Position numbers and translations under genes: made by a program. The notes below the pieces were generated by a model. That model was not told the origin of the DNA. It was given only the letters and a program-made list of their open reading frames with translations, and did no database searches. Source: Micromonospora pisi (GTDB lineage: Bacteria; Actinomycetota; Actinomycetes; Mycobacteriales; Micromonosporaceae). From it: a stretch of 64,000 bases of DNA. The stretch is from contig NZ_RBKT01000001.1 of NCBI RefSeq assembly GCF_003633685.1, forward strand, positions 6,076,001-6,140,000. The letters run 5' to 3'. Within the stretch, counting starts at the first letter, position 1; each line of letters opens with the position of its first letter. Shown here piece by piece: positions 9,055 to 17,941 of this stretch.

Positions 9055-10393
9055 GGCAGCACATTATCAGGTCGAGGGTGGTACGGCAGCAGAGATTTCA
9101 GCCAGCGTGGAAACCGGCGTACGCACCGGTGCGCTTGCCCCGGGCGTCGCCCTGCCGTCGGTGCGGGCCCTCGCCGAACGCCTCGCGGTCAGCCCGGGCA
9201 CCGTGGCCAAGGCGTACCAGGCGCTGCGCCAGCGCGGACTGGTGGAGACGGCCGGACGGCACGGCACCCGGATCCGGCACCGCCCACCGGTCGCCGCCGC
9301 CCGTTCGGCGCTGCGGGTGCCGCCGGCCGCCGGCGCGCTCGACCTCTCCACCGGTGAACCCGACCACCGGCTGCTTCCCTCGCTCGGCCCGCACCTGGCG
9401 GACCTCGCCGTCACCACCGGTGACCCGATCGGCTACGCCGACGCGGGTGTCCTGCCCGAGCTGGTCCGGCTCGCCAGCCGGCGACTGGCGGCCGACGGCG
9501 TGCCGACGGATGCGATCACCGCGACCAACGGGGCCCTCGACGGAATCGAGCGGCTGCTCACCGCCCATCTGAGCCCCGGTGACCCGGTCGGAGTCGAGGA
9601 TCCCGGCTGGGCCAACCTGCTCGATCTGGTCGCCGCGCTGGGGCTACGACCGGTCGGGGTGCCGGTCGACGACCACGGCCCCACCCCAACCGGCGTACGG
9701 GCCGCGCTCGCCGTCGGCGTACGCGCCCTCGTGGTCACCAGCCGGGCACAGAACCCGACCGGTGCGGCCGTCACCGCCGACCGGGCGACGGAACTGCGCG
9801 AACTGCTCCGGGCCCGGCCCGACCTGCTGCTGATCGAGGACGACCACGCCGCCGAACTCGCCCAGGTGCCGCTGCACAGCCTCGCCGGAACGACCCGGAG
9901 CTGGGCCTTCGTCCGGTCGGTCAGCAAGCCGTACGGCCCCGACCTGCGCCTGGCCGTGCTCGCCGGGGACGAGGCGACCGTCGCCCGGGTGGCCGGTCGG
10001 ATGCGGGTCGGTGCGGGCTGGGTCTCCACCCTCCTGCAACGGCTCGCGATCCGGCTCTGGCGGGACCCGGCGGTGGGTGTCCAGGTGCGCGCTGCGGGGG
10101 AGAGCTACCAGCGCCGCCGCCAGGCACTCCGGACGGCGCTGGCACGGCGCGGCGTGACCAGTCATGGCGAGACCGGGATCAACGTCTGGCTGCCGGTGCC
10201 GGACGAGACCCGCGCGGTCGCCGGGCTCCGGGACGCCGGGTACGCGGTCGCACCCGGCTCGCTCTACCGGCTCGGCACCGGCCCGGCCGTCCGGATCACC
10301 ATCAGCCCGCTCACCGACGACGACATCGAGCCGCTCGCCGACGCGCTGCTGCGGGCGACCACCGTCGGCGTACCGTCCCCGTTCGGCGCCTGA
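9053..10393 (+). CDS. MocR/PdxR-type GntR regulator with aminotransferase domain
   Basis: 446 residues. N-terminal winged HTH of the GntR family (about 10-75: GALAPGVALPSVRALAERLAVSPGTVAKAYQALRQRGLVE), a linker, then a fold-type I aminotransferase domain (about 105-435) with the PLP-lysine motif SVSKPYGPDLRLAV and IEDDHAAEL. MocR proteins sense PLP or amino compounds and control divergent genes, here probably the PNPOx-GNAT/exporter operon. GTG start; no clear Shine-Dalgarno sequence, so a leaderless transcript is possible. Confidence 0.92.
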   Translation: MAAHYQVEGGTAAEISASVETGVRTGALAPGVALPSVRALAERLAVSPGTVAKAYQALRQRGLVETAGRHGTRIRHRPPVAAARSALRVPPAAGALDLSTGEPDHRLLPSLGPHLADLAVTTGDPIGYADAGVLPELVRLASRRLAADGVPTDAITATNGALDGIERLLTAHLSPGDPVGVEDPGWANLLDLVAALGLRPVGVPVDDHGPTPTGVRAALAVGVRALVVTSRAQNPTGAAVTADRATELRELLRARPDLLLIEDDHAAELAQVPLHSLAGTTRSWAFVRSVSKPYGPDLRLAVLAGDEATVARVAGRMRVGAGWVSTLLQRLAIRLWRDPAVGVQVRAAGESYQRRRQALRTALARRGVTSHGETGINVWLPVPDETRAVAGLRDAGYAVAPGSLYRLGTGPAVRITISPLTDDDIEPLADALLRATTVGVPSPFGA

Positions 10394-10505
10394 GGCACGG
10401 TCCCGCGCAGGCGAGCGGGGCGCCGGGCAGCGGTCCGGCCGACCGGTGGGGACGGCGGGGCGGGTGGGGGGAGTGACCGTGCCGGAACGGGGTAGGAGAG
10501 CATCC

Positions 10506-11207
10506 ATGGCGCAGACCCGGACCGCCCCCGGCGCACAGGAGTTCATCCCGCCCGGCGTACGTAGCCTGACCGCGCTGCGCGAGGCCGCCGCCTCCTGCCG
10601 GGGCTGTGAGCTGTACGTCGACACCACCCAGACGGTCTTCGGGCGGGGTGCCGTACGCGCTCCGGTGGTGATGATCGGTGAGCAGCCCGGCGACATCGAG
10701 GACCGGGAGGGGGTGCCGTTCGTCGGCCCGGCCGGGAAGGTGCTGCGCCGCGCGGTCGACGACGCCGGACTGGAGCCGCGCCAGCTCTACCTGAGCAACG
10801 CGGTGAAGCACTTTCGGCACACGGTGCGGGGCAAACGGCGGCTGCACCAGACCCCGGACCAGGTGCACATCGTCGCCTGCCGGCCCTGGTTGGTCGCCGA
10901 GTTCGCCCTGCTGCGCCCGCAGGTGATCGTGGTGCTCGGGGCGATCGCGGCGAAGGCGCTGCTCGGCCCGTCGTTCCGGGTGACCAGGGAGCGCGGGGTG
11001 CTGCTGCCATGGCCGGAGTCGGCCCAGCGCCCGGCTGACTTCACCCGGCCGCCGGCCGCCGCGAACGGACGGGTCGGGCCGGTGGAACCGACCCGACTGC
11101 TGGCCACCATCCACCCGTCGGCGGTGCTGCGCGCCGACGACCGGGAGGACGCGTACGCCGGTCTGGTCGCCGACCTGACCGTGGTCGCCGGGGCGCTGGC
11201 CGCCTGA
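10506..11207 (+). CDS. udgX: UdgX-type uracil-DNA glycosylase
   Basis: 233 residues, ATG with AGGAGA upstream. Motif GEQPGDIED (58-66) replaces the GE(A)PG form of family 4, and the loop KRRLH (110-114) matches the UdgX-specific KRRIH loop whose His forms a covalent bond with the abasic sugar. HPSAVLR is present near the C-terminus. N-terminal CRGC (31-34) and C125 are likely Fe-S ligands. UdgX excises uracil and stays covalently bound to the abasic site. It stands two genes upstream of recA, but no LexA box is visible before it. Confidence 0.9.
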   Translation: MAQTRTAPGAQEFIPPGVRSLTALREAAASCRGCELYVDTTQTVFGRGAVRAPVVMIGEQPGDIEDREGVPFVGPAGKVLRRAVDDAGLEPRQLYLSNAVKHFRHTVRGKRRLHQTPDQVHIVACRPWLVAEFALLRPQVIVVLGAIAAKALLGPSFRVTRERGVLLPWPESAQRPADFTRPPAAANGRVGPVEPTRLLATIHPSAVLRADDREDAYAGLVADLTVVAGALAA

Positions 11208-11446
11208 ACTCCGCCGTACGTCGGCCGGTTGGGTTCGGCGATCCGGTCCATCCGGTCGAGCGGTGTGCGGATCGGGGTGTGCCCGCTCGGCCGGGCACCG
11301 AACCGGTGCCGGGCGGTGCCGTGCGGGTCGTCGTCGCGTCCGTTCGCGGTGGCGGTGCCGATGGCGCTAGCGTTGGCGACCGCGTCCGGTGGTGGCGCGG
11401 TGGTGCCGGCGGTGGAGCCGGGCCCGGACGCGAGGGGGTTGTACCG

Positions 11447-11647
11447 GTGCGGCTGACGGACTTCTGGGAGCGGCTGGAGCAGGTGTTCGGCCGGGCGTAC
11501 GCGACCAGCATCGCCGCTGATCAGGTGCTGTCCCAGTTGGGCGGCCGGACGGTCCGGCAGGCGCTCGCCGAGGGCGAGGAGACGGTGGTCGTGTGGCGCG
11601 CGGTGGTCGCCGCGTACCCCGATCGAGTGCCGGCCCGACTACGCTGA
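11447..11647 (+). CDS. DUF3046 small protein upstream of recA
   Basis: 66 residues from GTG 11447 with AGGGGG 8-10 nt upstream. Contains LTDFWERLEQVFGRAYATSIAADQVLSQLGGRTVRQALAEG, the DUF3046 signature. This small protein is found directly before recA across actinobacteria (Rv2738c-like). Its function is unknown. Longer in-frame upstream sequence lacks family similarity and was left out. Confidence 0.85.
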   Translation: MRLTDFWERLEQVFGRAYATSIAADQVLSQLGGRTVRQALAEGEETVVVWRAVVAAYPDRVPARLR

Positions 11648-11684
11648 GCTGCTGTTATGTCAATGCGGCGTGTCGTGCATGCTG

Positions 11685-11700
11685 TCGTACACCTGTTCGG
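11685..11700. promoter_or_regulatory. LexA (SOS) box upstream of recA
   Basis: TCGTAC-ACCT-GTTCGG matches the actinobacterial/Gram-positive LexA consensus TCGAAC-N4-GTTCGA in both half-sites with small differences. It lies about 90 nt upstream of the nearest recA start, where the LexA-controlled distal promoter is expected. Confidence 0.75.
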
Positions 11701-11753
11701 CTATTGTCCACAGCTGGGTGCTCGTCCACAGCTCACGGCCGGTCGGCTGTTTT

Positions 11754-11776
11754 CTGTCGGACCTAGCGCCTAGCGT
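11754..11776 (+). promoter_or_regulatory. RecA-NDp/PafBC-type promoter of recA
   Basis: CTGTCGGAC, exactly 8 nt, then TAGCGT. This fits the LexA-independent DNA-damage promoter described in mycobacteria (TTGTCRGTG-N8-TAnnnT), which needs PafBC. The predicted transcription start, about 7 nt after the -10, falls on or near the GTG at 11783. Confidence 0.6.
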
Positions 11777-11830
11777 GTCCGCGTGACGAAAAGTTCAGCA
11801 AAGACGCCGGCGAAGGCAGGGGTGGCAACC

Positions 11831-12877
11831 ATGGCGCCAGGACCTGACCGGGAGAAGGCACTAGACCTTGCTCTCGCTCAGATCGACAAGCAGTTCGGCA
11901 AGGGCTCGGTGATGCGACTTGGCGAACGGCCGGTCGTGCAGACCGCGGTCATCCCGACCGGCTCGATCGCGCTCGACGTGGCACTTGGTGTCGGGGGTCT
12001 GCCCCGGGGCCGGGTGATCGAGATCTACGGACCAGAGAGCAGCGGTAAGACCACCGTGGCGCTGCACGCGGTGGCCAGTGCGCAGCGGGCCGGCGGCATC
12101 GCCGCCTTCATCGACGCCGAGCACGCGCTCGACCCGGAATACGCCAAGGCGCTCGGGGTCGACACGGACGCGATGCTGGTCTCCCAGCCGGACACCGGTG
12201 AGCAGGCCCTGGAGATCGCGGACATGCTGATCCGCTCCGGCGCGCTGGACGTCATCGTGATCGACTCGGTGGCCGCACTCGTGCCCCGGGCCGAGATCGA
12301 GGGCGAGATGGGCGACAGTCACGTCGGCCTCCAGGCCCGGTTGATGAGCCAGGCGCTGCGGAAGATCACCGGTGTTCTCAACAACACCGGCACCACCGCG
12401 ATCTTCATCAACCAGCTCCGGGAGAAGATCGGCGTCATGTTCGGCAGCCCGGAGACCACCACCGGTGGTCGGGCGCTGAAGTTCTACGCGTCGGTCCGGC
12501 TCGACGTGCGCCGGATCGAGAGCCTCAAGGACGGCACCGACGTGGTCGGTAACCGGACCAGGGTCAAGGTGGTGAAGAACAAGGTCGCCGCGCCGTTCAA
12601 GCAGGCCGAGTTCGACATCATGTACGGCAAGGGCATCTCCCGCGAGGGCTCGCTGATCGACGTCGGGGTGGAGCAGTCGATCATCCGCAAGTCCGGCGCC
12701 TGGTACACGTACGACGGCGACCAGCTCGGCCAGGGCAAGGAGAAGGCCCGGGAGTTCCTCAAGGAGAACCCGGACGTGGCCGCCGAGATCGAGAAGAAGA
12801 TCCTGGAGAAGCTCGGTGTCGGTGTCAGCCCGAGCGACGCCGCCGGCGGGCCGGAGCTGCCGCCGGTGGACTTCTGA
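11831..12877 (+). CDS. recA: Recombinase RecA
   Basis: 348 residues from ATG 11831, the length usual in this family. Walker [10 protein letters not shown] (67-75), DNA-binding loops and the C-terminal [20 protein letters not shown] are intact. It forms filaments on ssDNA, drives strand exchange and stimulates LexA self-cleavage. An in-frame GTG at 11783 would add 16 residues and coincides with the expected start of a leaderless transcript from the 11754-11776 promoter, so the true start may be there. No intein is present, unlike in M. tuberculosis. recX follows 26 nt downstream. Confidence 0.97.
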   Translation: MAPGPDREKALDLALAQIDKQFGKGSVMRLGERPVVQTAVIPTGSIALDVALGVGGLPRGRVIEIYGPESSGKTTVALHAVASAQRAGGIAAFIDAEHALDPEYAKALGVDTDAMLVSQPDTGEQALEIADMLIRSGALDVIVIDSVAALVPRAEIEGEMGDSHVGLQARLMSQALRKITGVLNNTGTTAIFINQLREKIGVMFGSPETTTGGRALKFYASVRLDVRRIESLKDGTDVVGNRTRVKVVKNKVAAPFKQAEFDIMYGKGISREGSLIDVGVEQSIIRKSGAWYTYDGDQLGQGKEKAREFLKENPDVAAEIEKKILEKLGVGVSPSDAAGGPELPPVDF

Positions 12878-12903
12878 CCGACCGCTGAACTCCACTCCTC
12901 ATC

Positions 12904-13779
12904 GTGGCAGGACGACGTGGTGCCCGGTCGGGGCGCGGCTGGGATGCCGCACCACCCCGATCGGGCGGTAGCACTGTGGGGCGTTCGCGGCGGGGCCGTA
13001 CCGCGAACGCCGATTCGACCGGGGACGGCGGCGATCCGACCGCTCCCGACCCCAACGGCTGGTCCGAGGACGAGCGGGGCTGGCCCGACGGCAGCACACT
13101 GGCGTCGGCCTCCGACCCGTCCGGTGCCGGTGATTCCGGCAGCGGTTCCGGGCAACCGGTGAGCGGTGGCCGCCGGCGTGGTCGGGGCCGGGACGACTCC
13201 GCCCCGGTTCCGCCCCGAGACGAGGCGGAGCTGGCCCGGGAGATCTGCCTGCGCCAGCTCGCCGTGCGTCCGCGTACCCGGGCGGAGCTGGCCGGCGCGC
13301 TGAGCCGGCGGGGGATCAGTGAGGAGATCGCCCACCAGGTGCTCGACCGCTACGACGAGGTCGGCATCATCGACGACGCCGCCTTCGCCCGTGCCTGGGT
13401 CACCAGCCGTCATCAGGGGCGAGGGCTGGCTCGCCGGGCTCTCGCCAACGAGTTGCGCCAGCGCGGTGTCGACCGTGACATCGCCTCCGAGGCGCTCGGT
13501 GAGTTGGACGAGACGACCGAGGAGGACACTGCCCGCGCCCTGGTGGAGCGGAAACTGCGCACCGCCCGGGGCACGCCGGAGGCGGTGTTCCGGCGCCTGG
13601 TGGGCATGCTCGCCCGTAAGGGCTATCCGCCGGGGGTGGCGATCCGGGCGGTGAAGGACGCTCTTGCCGCACAGAGCGCGGAGGCGGCCGAGTTCGCCGA
13701 GTACATCGACCCGGACGCGTTGGCCGACGCCGAGTCGGAGCTGGACCGGGGCGCCCGCGTGGAGGACCCGCCCGGTTGA
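12904..13779 (+). CDS. recX: RecA regulator RecX
   Basis: 291 residues from GTG. The first about 105 residues are a Gly/Ser/Arg-rich disordered extension. The RecX core follows, with three-helix repeats: ICLRQLAVRPRTRAELAGALSRRGI, YDEVGIIDDAAFARAWVTSR, GLARRALANELRQRGVD and RLVGMLARKGYPPGVAIRAVKDAL. RecX binds the RecA filament and blocks it; cotranscription with recA keeps the two balanced. The long N-terminal extension is typical of Micromonosporaceae-sized RecX and of no known role. Confidence 0.93.
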   Translation: MAGRRGARSGRGWDAAPPRSGGSTVGRSRRGRTANADSTGDGGDPTAPDPNGWSEDERGWPDGSTLASASDPSGAGDSGSGSGQPVSGGRRRGRGRDDSAPVPPRDEAELAREICLRQLAVRPRTRAELAGALSRRGISEEIAHQVLDRYDEVGIIDDAAFARAWVTSRHQGRGLARRALANELRQRGVDRDIASEALGELDETTEEDTARALVERKLRTARGTPEAVFRRLVGMLARKGYPPGVAIRAVKDALAAQSAEAAEFAEYIDPDALADAESELDRGARVEDPPG

Positions 13780-14250
13780 CGGTCGAGGTGCCGCCCGGCG
13801 GCCTGGCTCGTCCGGGTATGCCCGACCCTTCATGAGCTGCGGGTAGGCATCCGTGTGCCGTACGTCCGACTCATGCTGGATCATGAGTCCTTGACCGAAG
13901 GGCACCTCGCGACCTAGCCTCGCGTTACAGGTGAGACTGCCCGACCATTGCAGGCTAAACGCACAACATAGATCGCGTAACAGTACGGCATCACTTTGGC
14001 CAGTTCAGGGGCCAGATAGGCCGTTACCGGACAGGCCGGTCCGGTGACGGCGCACACGGTTTTCGGCCCCCGGCGGTGTACCCCAACACACCGCCGATGG
14101 AGCCTATCCTCGGCCAGCCGCCTCGGTCGGGCGTCTCAACAGCCGTAGGGCGCGTGACCAGGAGGGCGACCCTCCGGCGCCGGGACGGTGAGGGGAGGCG
14201 GCCATGACCGGGCGCGGGGACATCGGGTTGAGTCGCTGTGAGGCGTCGGC
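13780..14250. other. recX-rny intergenic region with three stem-loops
   Basis: No convincing gene in 471 bp. Three inverted repeats are visible: GACTCATG/CATGAGTC at 13868-13889 (6-nt loop), GTTACCGGAC/GTCCGGTGAC at 14023-14048 (one mismatch) and CGGCGGTGT/ACACCGCCG at 14071-14096 (8-nt loop). One may terminate recAX transcription. The rest could be an rny leader or an unannotated RNA. Local base composition is less GC-rich around 13940-14010, where a promoter may lie. Confidence 0.4.
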
Positions 14251-16026
14251 ATGAGCGCGCTTGAGTGGGGGCTGCTCGCCGCGATCGCGGTGCTGGCCGC
14301 CCTCGTACTGACCGGACTGGTCCTGGGGGCTCGGGCGCTGCGCCGGCTCGGTGTCATAGGCGCCGGTCCGACCACCGACGACTCCGCCTTCGTCGCGGAG
14401 AAAGATCGTCAGGAGCAGTCGCTGGCGGCGCTGCGGTCAGCGGCCGACGAGGCGTACTCGACGGTGGACGCGGCCAAGTCGGCCGCCGCCGCGGCACGGG
14501 CCGAGGCCGCCGCCGCCAAGGCCGAGGCGAGCGCCGCGCGGGCCGAGGCACGCCGGGTCCTGGACGCGGCCCGGGTCGAGGCGGACACCGTGCTCGACCG
14601 GGCACACCGCCAGGCGGAGGCCGACGCCGAGCAGGTACGGACCGCGGCACGGCGCAGTGGCGAGCGGGAGATCGCGTCGCTCGCGGCCACCACGAAGGAA
14701 CAGGCCGTCGAGGTCGAGCGGCGGGCCCAGCGGATGGACGAGCGCGAGCGGCTGCACACCGAGGAGGTCGAGCGGCTGGCCGAGCGGGAACGCCGGCTGA
14801 CCACCGCCGCCGCCGACCTGAGCAGTCGCGAGGCCGCACTCGGCGTCCGGGAGGCGGCGCTCGCCGAGGCGGAGGAGCAACGTCGCCGGGAGATGGAGCG
14901 GATCGCCGGGCTGACCGCCGATGCTGCCCGGGGTGAGCTGGTCGAGTCGATCGAGGGGCAGGCCAAGCGCGAGGCGGCGATCCTGATCCGCGACATCGAG
15001 GCCGACGCGCGTAACACCGCCGACCAGCGGGCCCGGCACATCGTCGTCGACGCCATCCAGCGGGTCGCCAGTGAGCAGACCGCGGAGAGCGTGGTCAGCG
15101 TGCTGCACCTGCCGGGCGACGAGATGAAGGGTCGGATCATCGGGCGGGAGGGGCGCAACATCCGTGCCTTCGAATCCGTCACCGGGGTCAACCTGATCAT
15201 CGACGACACCCCCGAGGCGGTCCTGCTCTCCTGCTTCGACCCGGTACGCCGGGAGATCGGCCGGCTCACCCTGGAGAAGCTGGTGCTGGACGGCCGGATC
15301 CACCCGCACCGGATCGAGGAGGTCTTCGAGACCGCCCGGCACGAGGTGGAGCGGCTCTGCCAGCGGGCCGCCGAGGACGCGCTGGTCGAAGTTGGAATCA
15401 CCGAGATCCACCCGGAACTCGTCACCCTGCTCGGCCGGTTGCGCTACCGGACGTCGTACGGACAGAACGTGCTCAAGCACCTCGTCGAGACCGCGCACAT
15501 CGCCGGGATCATGGCCGCTGAGCTGCGCCTGGACGCGCCCACGATCAAGCGCTGCGCGTTCCTGCACGACATCGGCAAGGCGCTCACCCACGAGGTGGAG
15601 GGGAGCCACGCGCTGATCGGCGCCGACCTGGCCCGTAAGTACGGGGAGTCGGAGGAGGTTGTGCACGCGATCGAGGCGCACCACAACGAGGTGCAGCCGC
15701 AGACCATCGAGGCTGTTCTCACCCAGGCGTCGGACGCCTGTTCCGGTGGTCGGCCGGGCGCCCGCCGGGAGAGCCTGGAGGCGTACGTCAAGCGGCTCGA
15801 ACGGATCGAGGAGATCGCCGGCGGCAAGTCGGGCGTGGAGAAGGTCTTCGCGATGCAGGCGGGCCGGGAGATCCGGGTGATGGTGAAGCCGGACGACGTC
15901 GACGACATCGGTGCGGCGGTGCTGGCCCGCGACGTGGCGAAGCAGATCGAGGAGGAGCTGACCTACCCGGGTCAGATCCGGGTCACCGTCGTACGCGAGT
16001 CCCGGGTGACCGAGATCGCCCGTTGA
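14251..16026 (+). CDS. rny: Ribonuclease Y
   Basis: 591 residues from ATG. One N-terminal membrane segment (about 5-30), a long Ala/Glu/Arg-rich coiled coil (about 50-270), a KH domain (GRIIGREGRNIRAFE, about 294-308) and an HD phosphohydrolase domain with the catalytic pair H439-D440 (FLHDIGKAL). RNase Y is a membrane-anchored endoribonuclease that starts mRNA turnover. The gene follows recX, as in other Micromonosporaceae and Streptomyces. Confidence 0.96.
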   Translation: MSALEWGLLAAIAVLAALVLTGLVLGARALRRLGVIGAGPTTDDSAFVAEKDRQEQSLAALRSAADEAYSTVDAAKSAAAAARAEAAAAKAEASAARAEARRVLDAARVEADTVLDRAHRQAEADAEQVRTAARRSGEREIASLAATTKEQAVEVERRAQRMDERERLHTEEVERLAERERRLTTAAADLSSREAALGVREAALAEAEEQRRREMERIAGLTADAARGELVESIEGQAKREAAILIRDIEADARNTADQRARHIVVDAIQRVASEQTAESVVSVLHLPGDEMKGRIIGREGRNIRAFESVTGVNLIIDDTPEAVLLSCFDPVRREIGRLTLEKLVLDGRIHPHRIEEVFETARHEVERLCQRAAEDALVEVGITEIHPELVTLLGRLRYRTSYGQNVLKHLVETAHIAGIMAAELRLDAPTIKRCAFLHDIGKALTHEVEGSHALIGADLARKYGESEEVVHAIEAHHNEVQPQTIEAVLTQASDACSGGRPGARRESLEAYVKRLERIEEIAGGKSGVEKVFAMQAGREIRVMVKPDDVDDIGAAVLARDVAKQIEEELTYPGQIRVTVVRESRVTEIAR

Positions 16027-16105
16027 CCGTGCCGGGGCTTCCCGCTCCGGCGCTGGTCCTCCACCCGTCGAGCCCGTGATCGATTCCATGGGCGGTGTAC
16101 GAGAA

Positions 16106-16147
16106 CGTCCCCGCCGGGATCGCATGGCTGCTCTCCTGGCGGGGACG
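16106..16147. terminator. Hairpin between convergent rny and gluD
   Basis: CGTCCCCGCC / GGCGGGGACG, perfect 10-bp arms with a 22-nt loop, in the 198-bp gap between convergent genes. It could serve as a bidirectional terminator. No T-tract. Confidence 0.45.
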
Positions 16148-16224
16148 CCTGGTCGATCTGGGGCCGTCTCCCACTGCCCTGGGCTCTCTCTACCGCCCTG
16201 GGCCTGCCGGCTCTCTGTCCCCTA

Positions 16225-17196
16225 CTAAGGGGTGCCGCCACCGGCGCTCGCCTGGGCGATCAGTGCGGTGGCCGGCGGGTTCTGCGCCGGGGTGTTGGCC
16301 GTCTTCCGACCACGCGCCAGCCGGCGCTGTACGTACTGGGCCAGCTTGGACAGGGAGTAGTTCACCACGATGAACATCACCGCGATGATCACGTAGGTCT
16401 GGATCGGGTTGCTCAGTACGCCGATGATCTGCTTGGCGATGTTGAGGGTGTCCTCGTAGGCGATGATGAAGCCCAGGGACGTGTCCTTGAGGACCACCAC
16501 GAGCTGGCTGATCAGCGCCGGCAGCATGACGCGGAACGCCTGCGGCAGCAGGATCATCCGGGTGGTCTGCAACGGTGACAGGCCGATCGCGGCGGCTGCC
16601 TCCGCCTGACCGCCCGGCAGGCCCTCCATGCCGGACCGGAGGATCTCCGCGATCACCACCATGTTGTAGATGGTGAGGCCGATGACGAGGTACCAGAGGG
16701 TGTCGAAGCTGACGCCGAACTCGGGCAGACCGCGCGCGACGAAGAAGATGGTGAGAACCACCGGGAGTCCACGGAACACCTCGACGCAGACCCGGGTGAT
16801 GGCGGAGAGCAGGGTGCTCAGCCCGCGCAGCAGGTACGACAGTGGCGTGCTCAGACCGGTGAACCGGCGGCGGGCCAGGCTCTTGAGCTGGATCCTCAGG
16901 ATCGCCAGCAGCGTGCCGAGCACGAGCGAGGAGAGGATCGAGAGCGCGGCGGCGACCAGGGTCTGGCGGAAGCCGAAGCCGAGCCGGTCCCAGACCTGGC
17001 TGAAGTTCTCGTTGCCGGGGTCGATGAGCGGACCCCAGAGTTCCATCGACAACTGGCCCTTCTGGTCCAGCGGCCGGTAGATCAGGAAGTAGGCGGCGAG
17101 CAGCAGCGCGATGCCGACCGCGATGCTGCTGATCCAGGTGATCCTCCGCTGGCGGGGGCCCGGGACGTCGTAGAGGACGCTCGTCTGGCCGCTCAT
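16225..17196 (-). CDS. gluD: Glutamate ABC transporter permease GluD
   Basis: 323 residues from the ATG overlapping the gluC stop (ATGA). Polar amino-acid permease domain (His/Glu/Gln family) with the EAA-loop signature EILRSGMEGLPGGQAEAAAAIGLSPLQTTRMILLPQAFRVMLPAL. An extra N-terminal segment precedes the permease domain, and a Thr/Pro/Ala-rich cytoplasmic tail follows. It pairs with GluC to form the membrane channel for the gluABCD importer. Confidence 0.93.
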   Translation of the reverse strand: MSGQTSVLYDVPGPRQRRITWISSIAVGIALLLAAYFLIYRPLDQKGQLSMELWGPLIDPGNENFSQVWDRLGFGFRQTLVAAALSILSSLVLGTLLAILRIQLKSLARRRFTGLSTPLSYLLRGLSTLLSAITRVCVEVFRGLPVVLTIFFVARGLPEFGVSFDTLWYLVIGLTIYNMVVIAEILRSGMEGLPGGQAEAAAAIGLSPLQTTRMILLPQAFRVMLPALISQLVVVLKDTSLGFIIAYEDTLNIAKQIIGVLSNPIQTYVIIAVMFIVVNYSLSKLAQYVQRRLARGRKTANTPAQNPPATALIAQASAGGGTP

Positions 17197-17900
17197 CGGG
17201 CCACCGCCTGACGCTTCTCCAGCCGGTCGAGAAGGGCGCCGAGGGGGACGGTCATGATGAGGTATCCGATCGAGATGCCGATGGCGACGGGGATGAACGC
17301 GAAGCCCTCGGCCGACGTGAGCTGGTCGGCGGACTGGGCGAGGTCGCCGACCACCCCGAAGAAGCCGGCCAGCGCCGAGTTCTTGATCATGGCGATGATG
17401 ACCGAGCCGAGCGGCACCGTCGCGGCCTTCCATGCCTGGGGCAGCACCACGTGGCGCAGGTTCTGGCTGAAGGTCAGCCCCAGCGACCGGGCGGCCTCGG
17501 CCTGACCCGCCGAGACCGCGTTGACCCCGGAACGCAGCGCCTCGCAGACGAACGCCGCCGTGTAGAGCACGAGAGCGATGAGCGCGAAGCGGAAGTACGG
17601 CAGGTCCGTGCCGAGCCGCGTGAACAGCGAGTCGAGCAGGGGGATGCGCAGGAAGTCCGCGTTCGAGCCGAGTGCCGGCAGACCGAAGGCCGAGAAGAAC
17701 ATGACCACGGTCAGCGGCAGGTTTCGGAAGACCGTCACGTACGCGGTGCCGACCGCGCGCAGCGGGGGCACCGGCGAGATGCGGAAGACCGCCACGATGG
17801 CGCCCAGGATCAGGGCGCCGATCGCGGCGAGGAGACAGATCTGGAGGGTGACCCAGAAGCCACCCGCGAACACGTCGAAATTCTCGATCAGTACATCCAC
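17193..17900 (-). CDS. gluC: Glutamate ABC transporter permease GluC
   Basis: 235 residues. Amino-acid permease with five to six membrane segments, FRNLPLTVVMFFSAFGLP and the EAA loop CEALRSGVNAVSAGQAEAARSLGLTFSQNLRHVVLPQAW. It lies between gluB (41 nt gap) and gluD (overlap), giving the order gluA-gluB-gluC-gluD as in Corynebacterium and Streptomyces. Confidence 0.94.
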   Translation of the reverse strand: MDVLIENFDVFAGGFWVTLQICLLAAIGALILGAIVAVFRISPVPPLRAVGTAYVTVFRNLPLTVVMFFSAFGLPALGSNADFLRIPLLDSLFTRLGTDLPYFRFALIALVLYTAAFVCEALRSGVNAVSAGQAEAARSLGLTFSQNLRHVVLPQAWKAATVPLGSVIIAMIKNSALAGFFGVVGDLAQSADQLTSAEGFAFIPVAIGISIGYLIMTVPLGALLDRLEKRQAVAR

Positions 17901-17941
17901 GTGTTTGCCTTCCCGCCCACTCTCCAGATCCGTCAGGTGTC

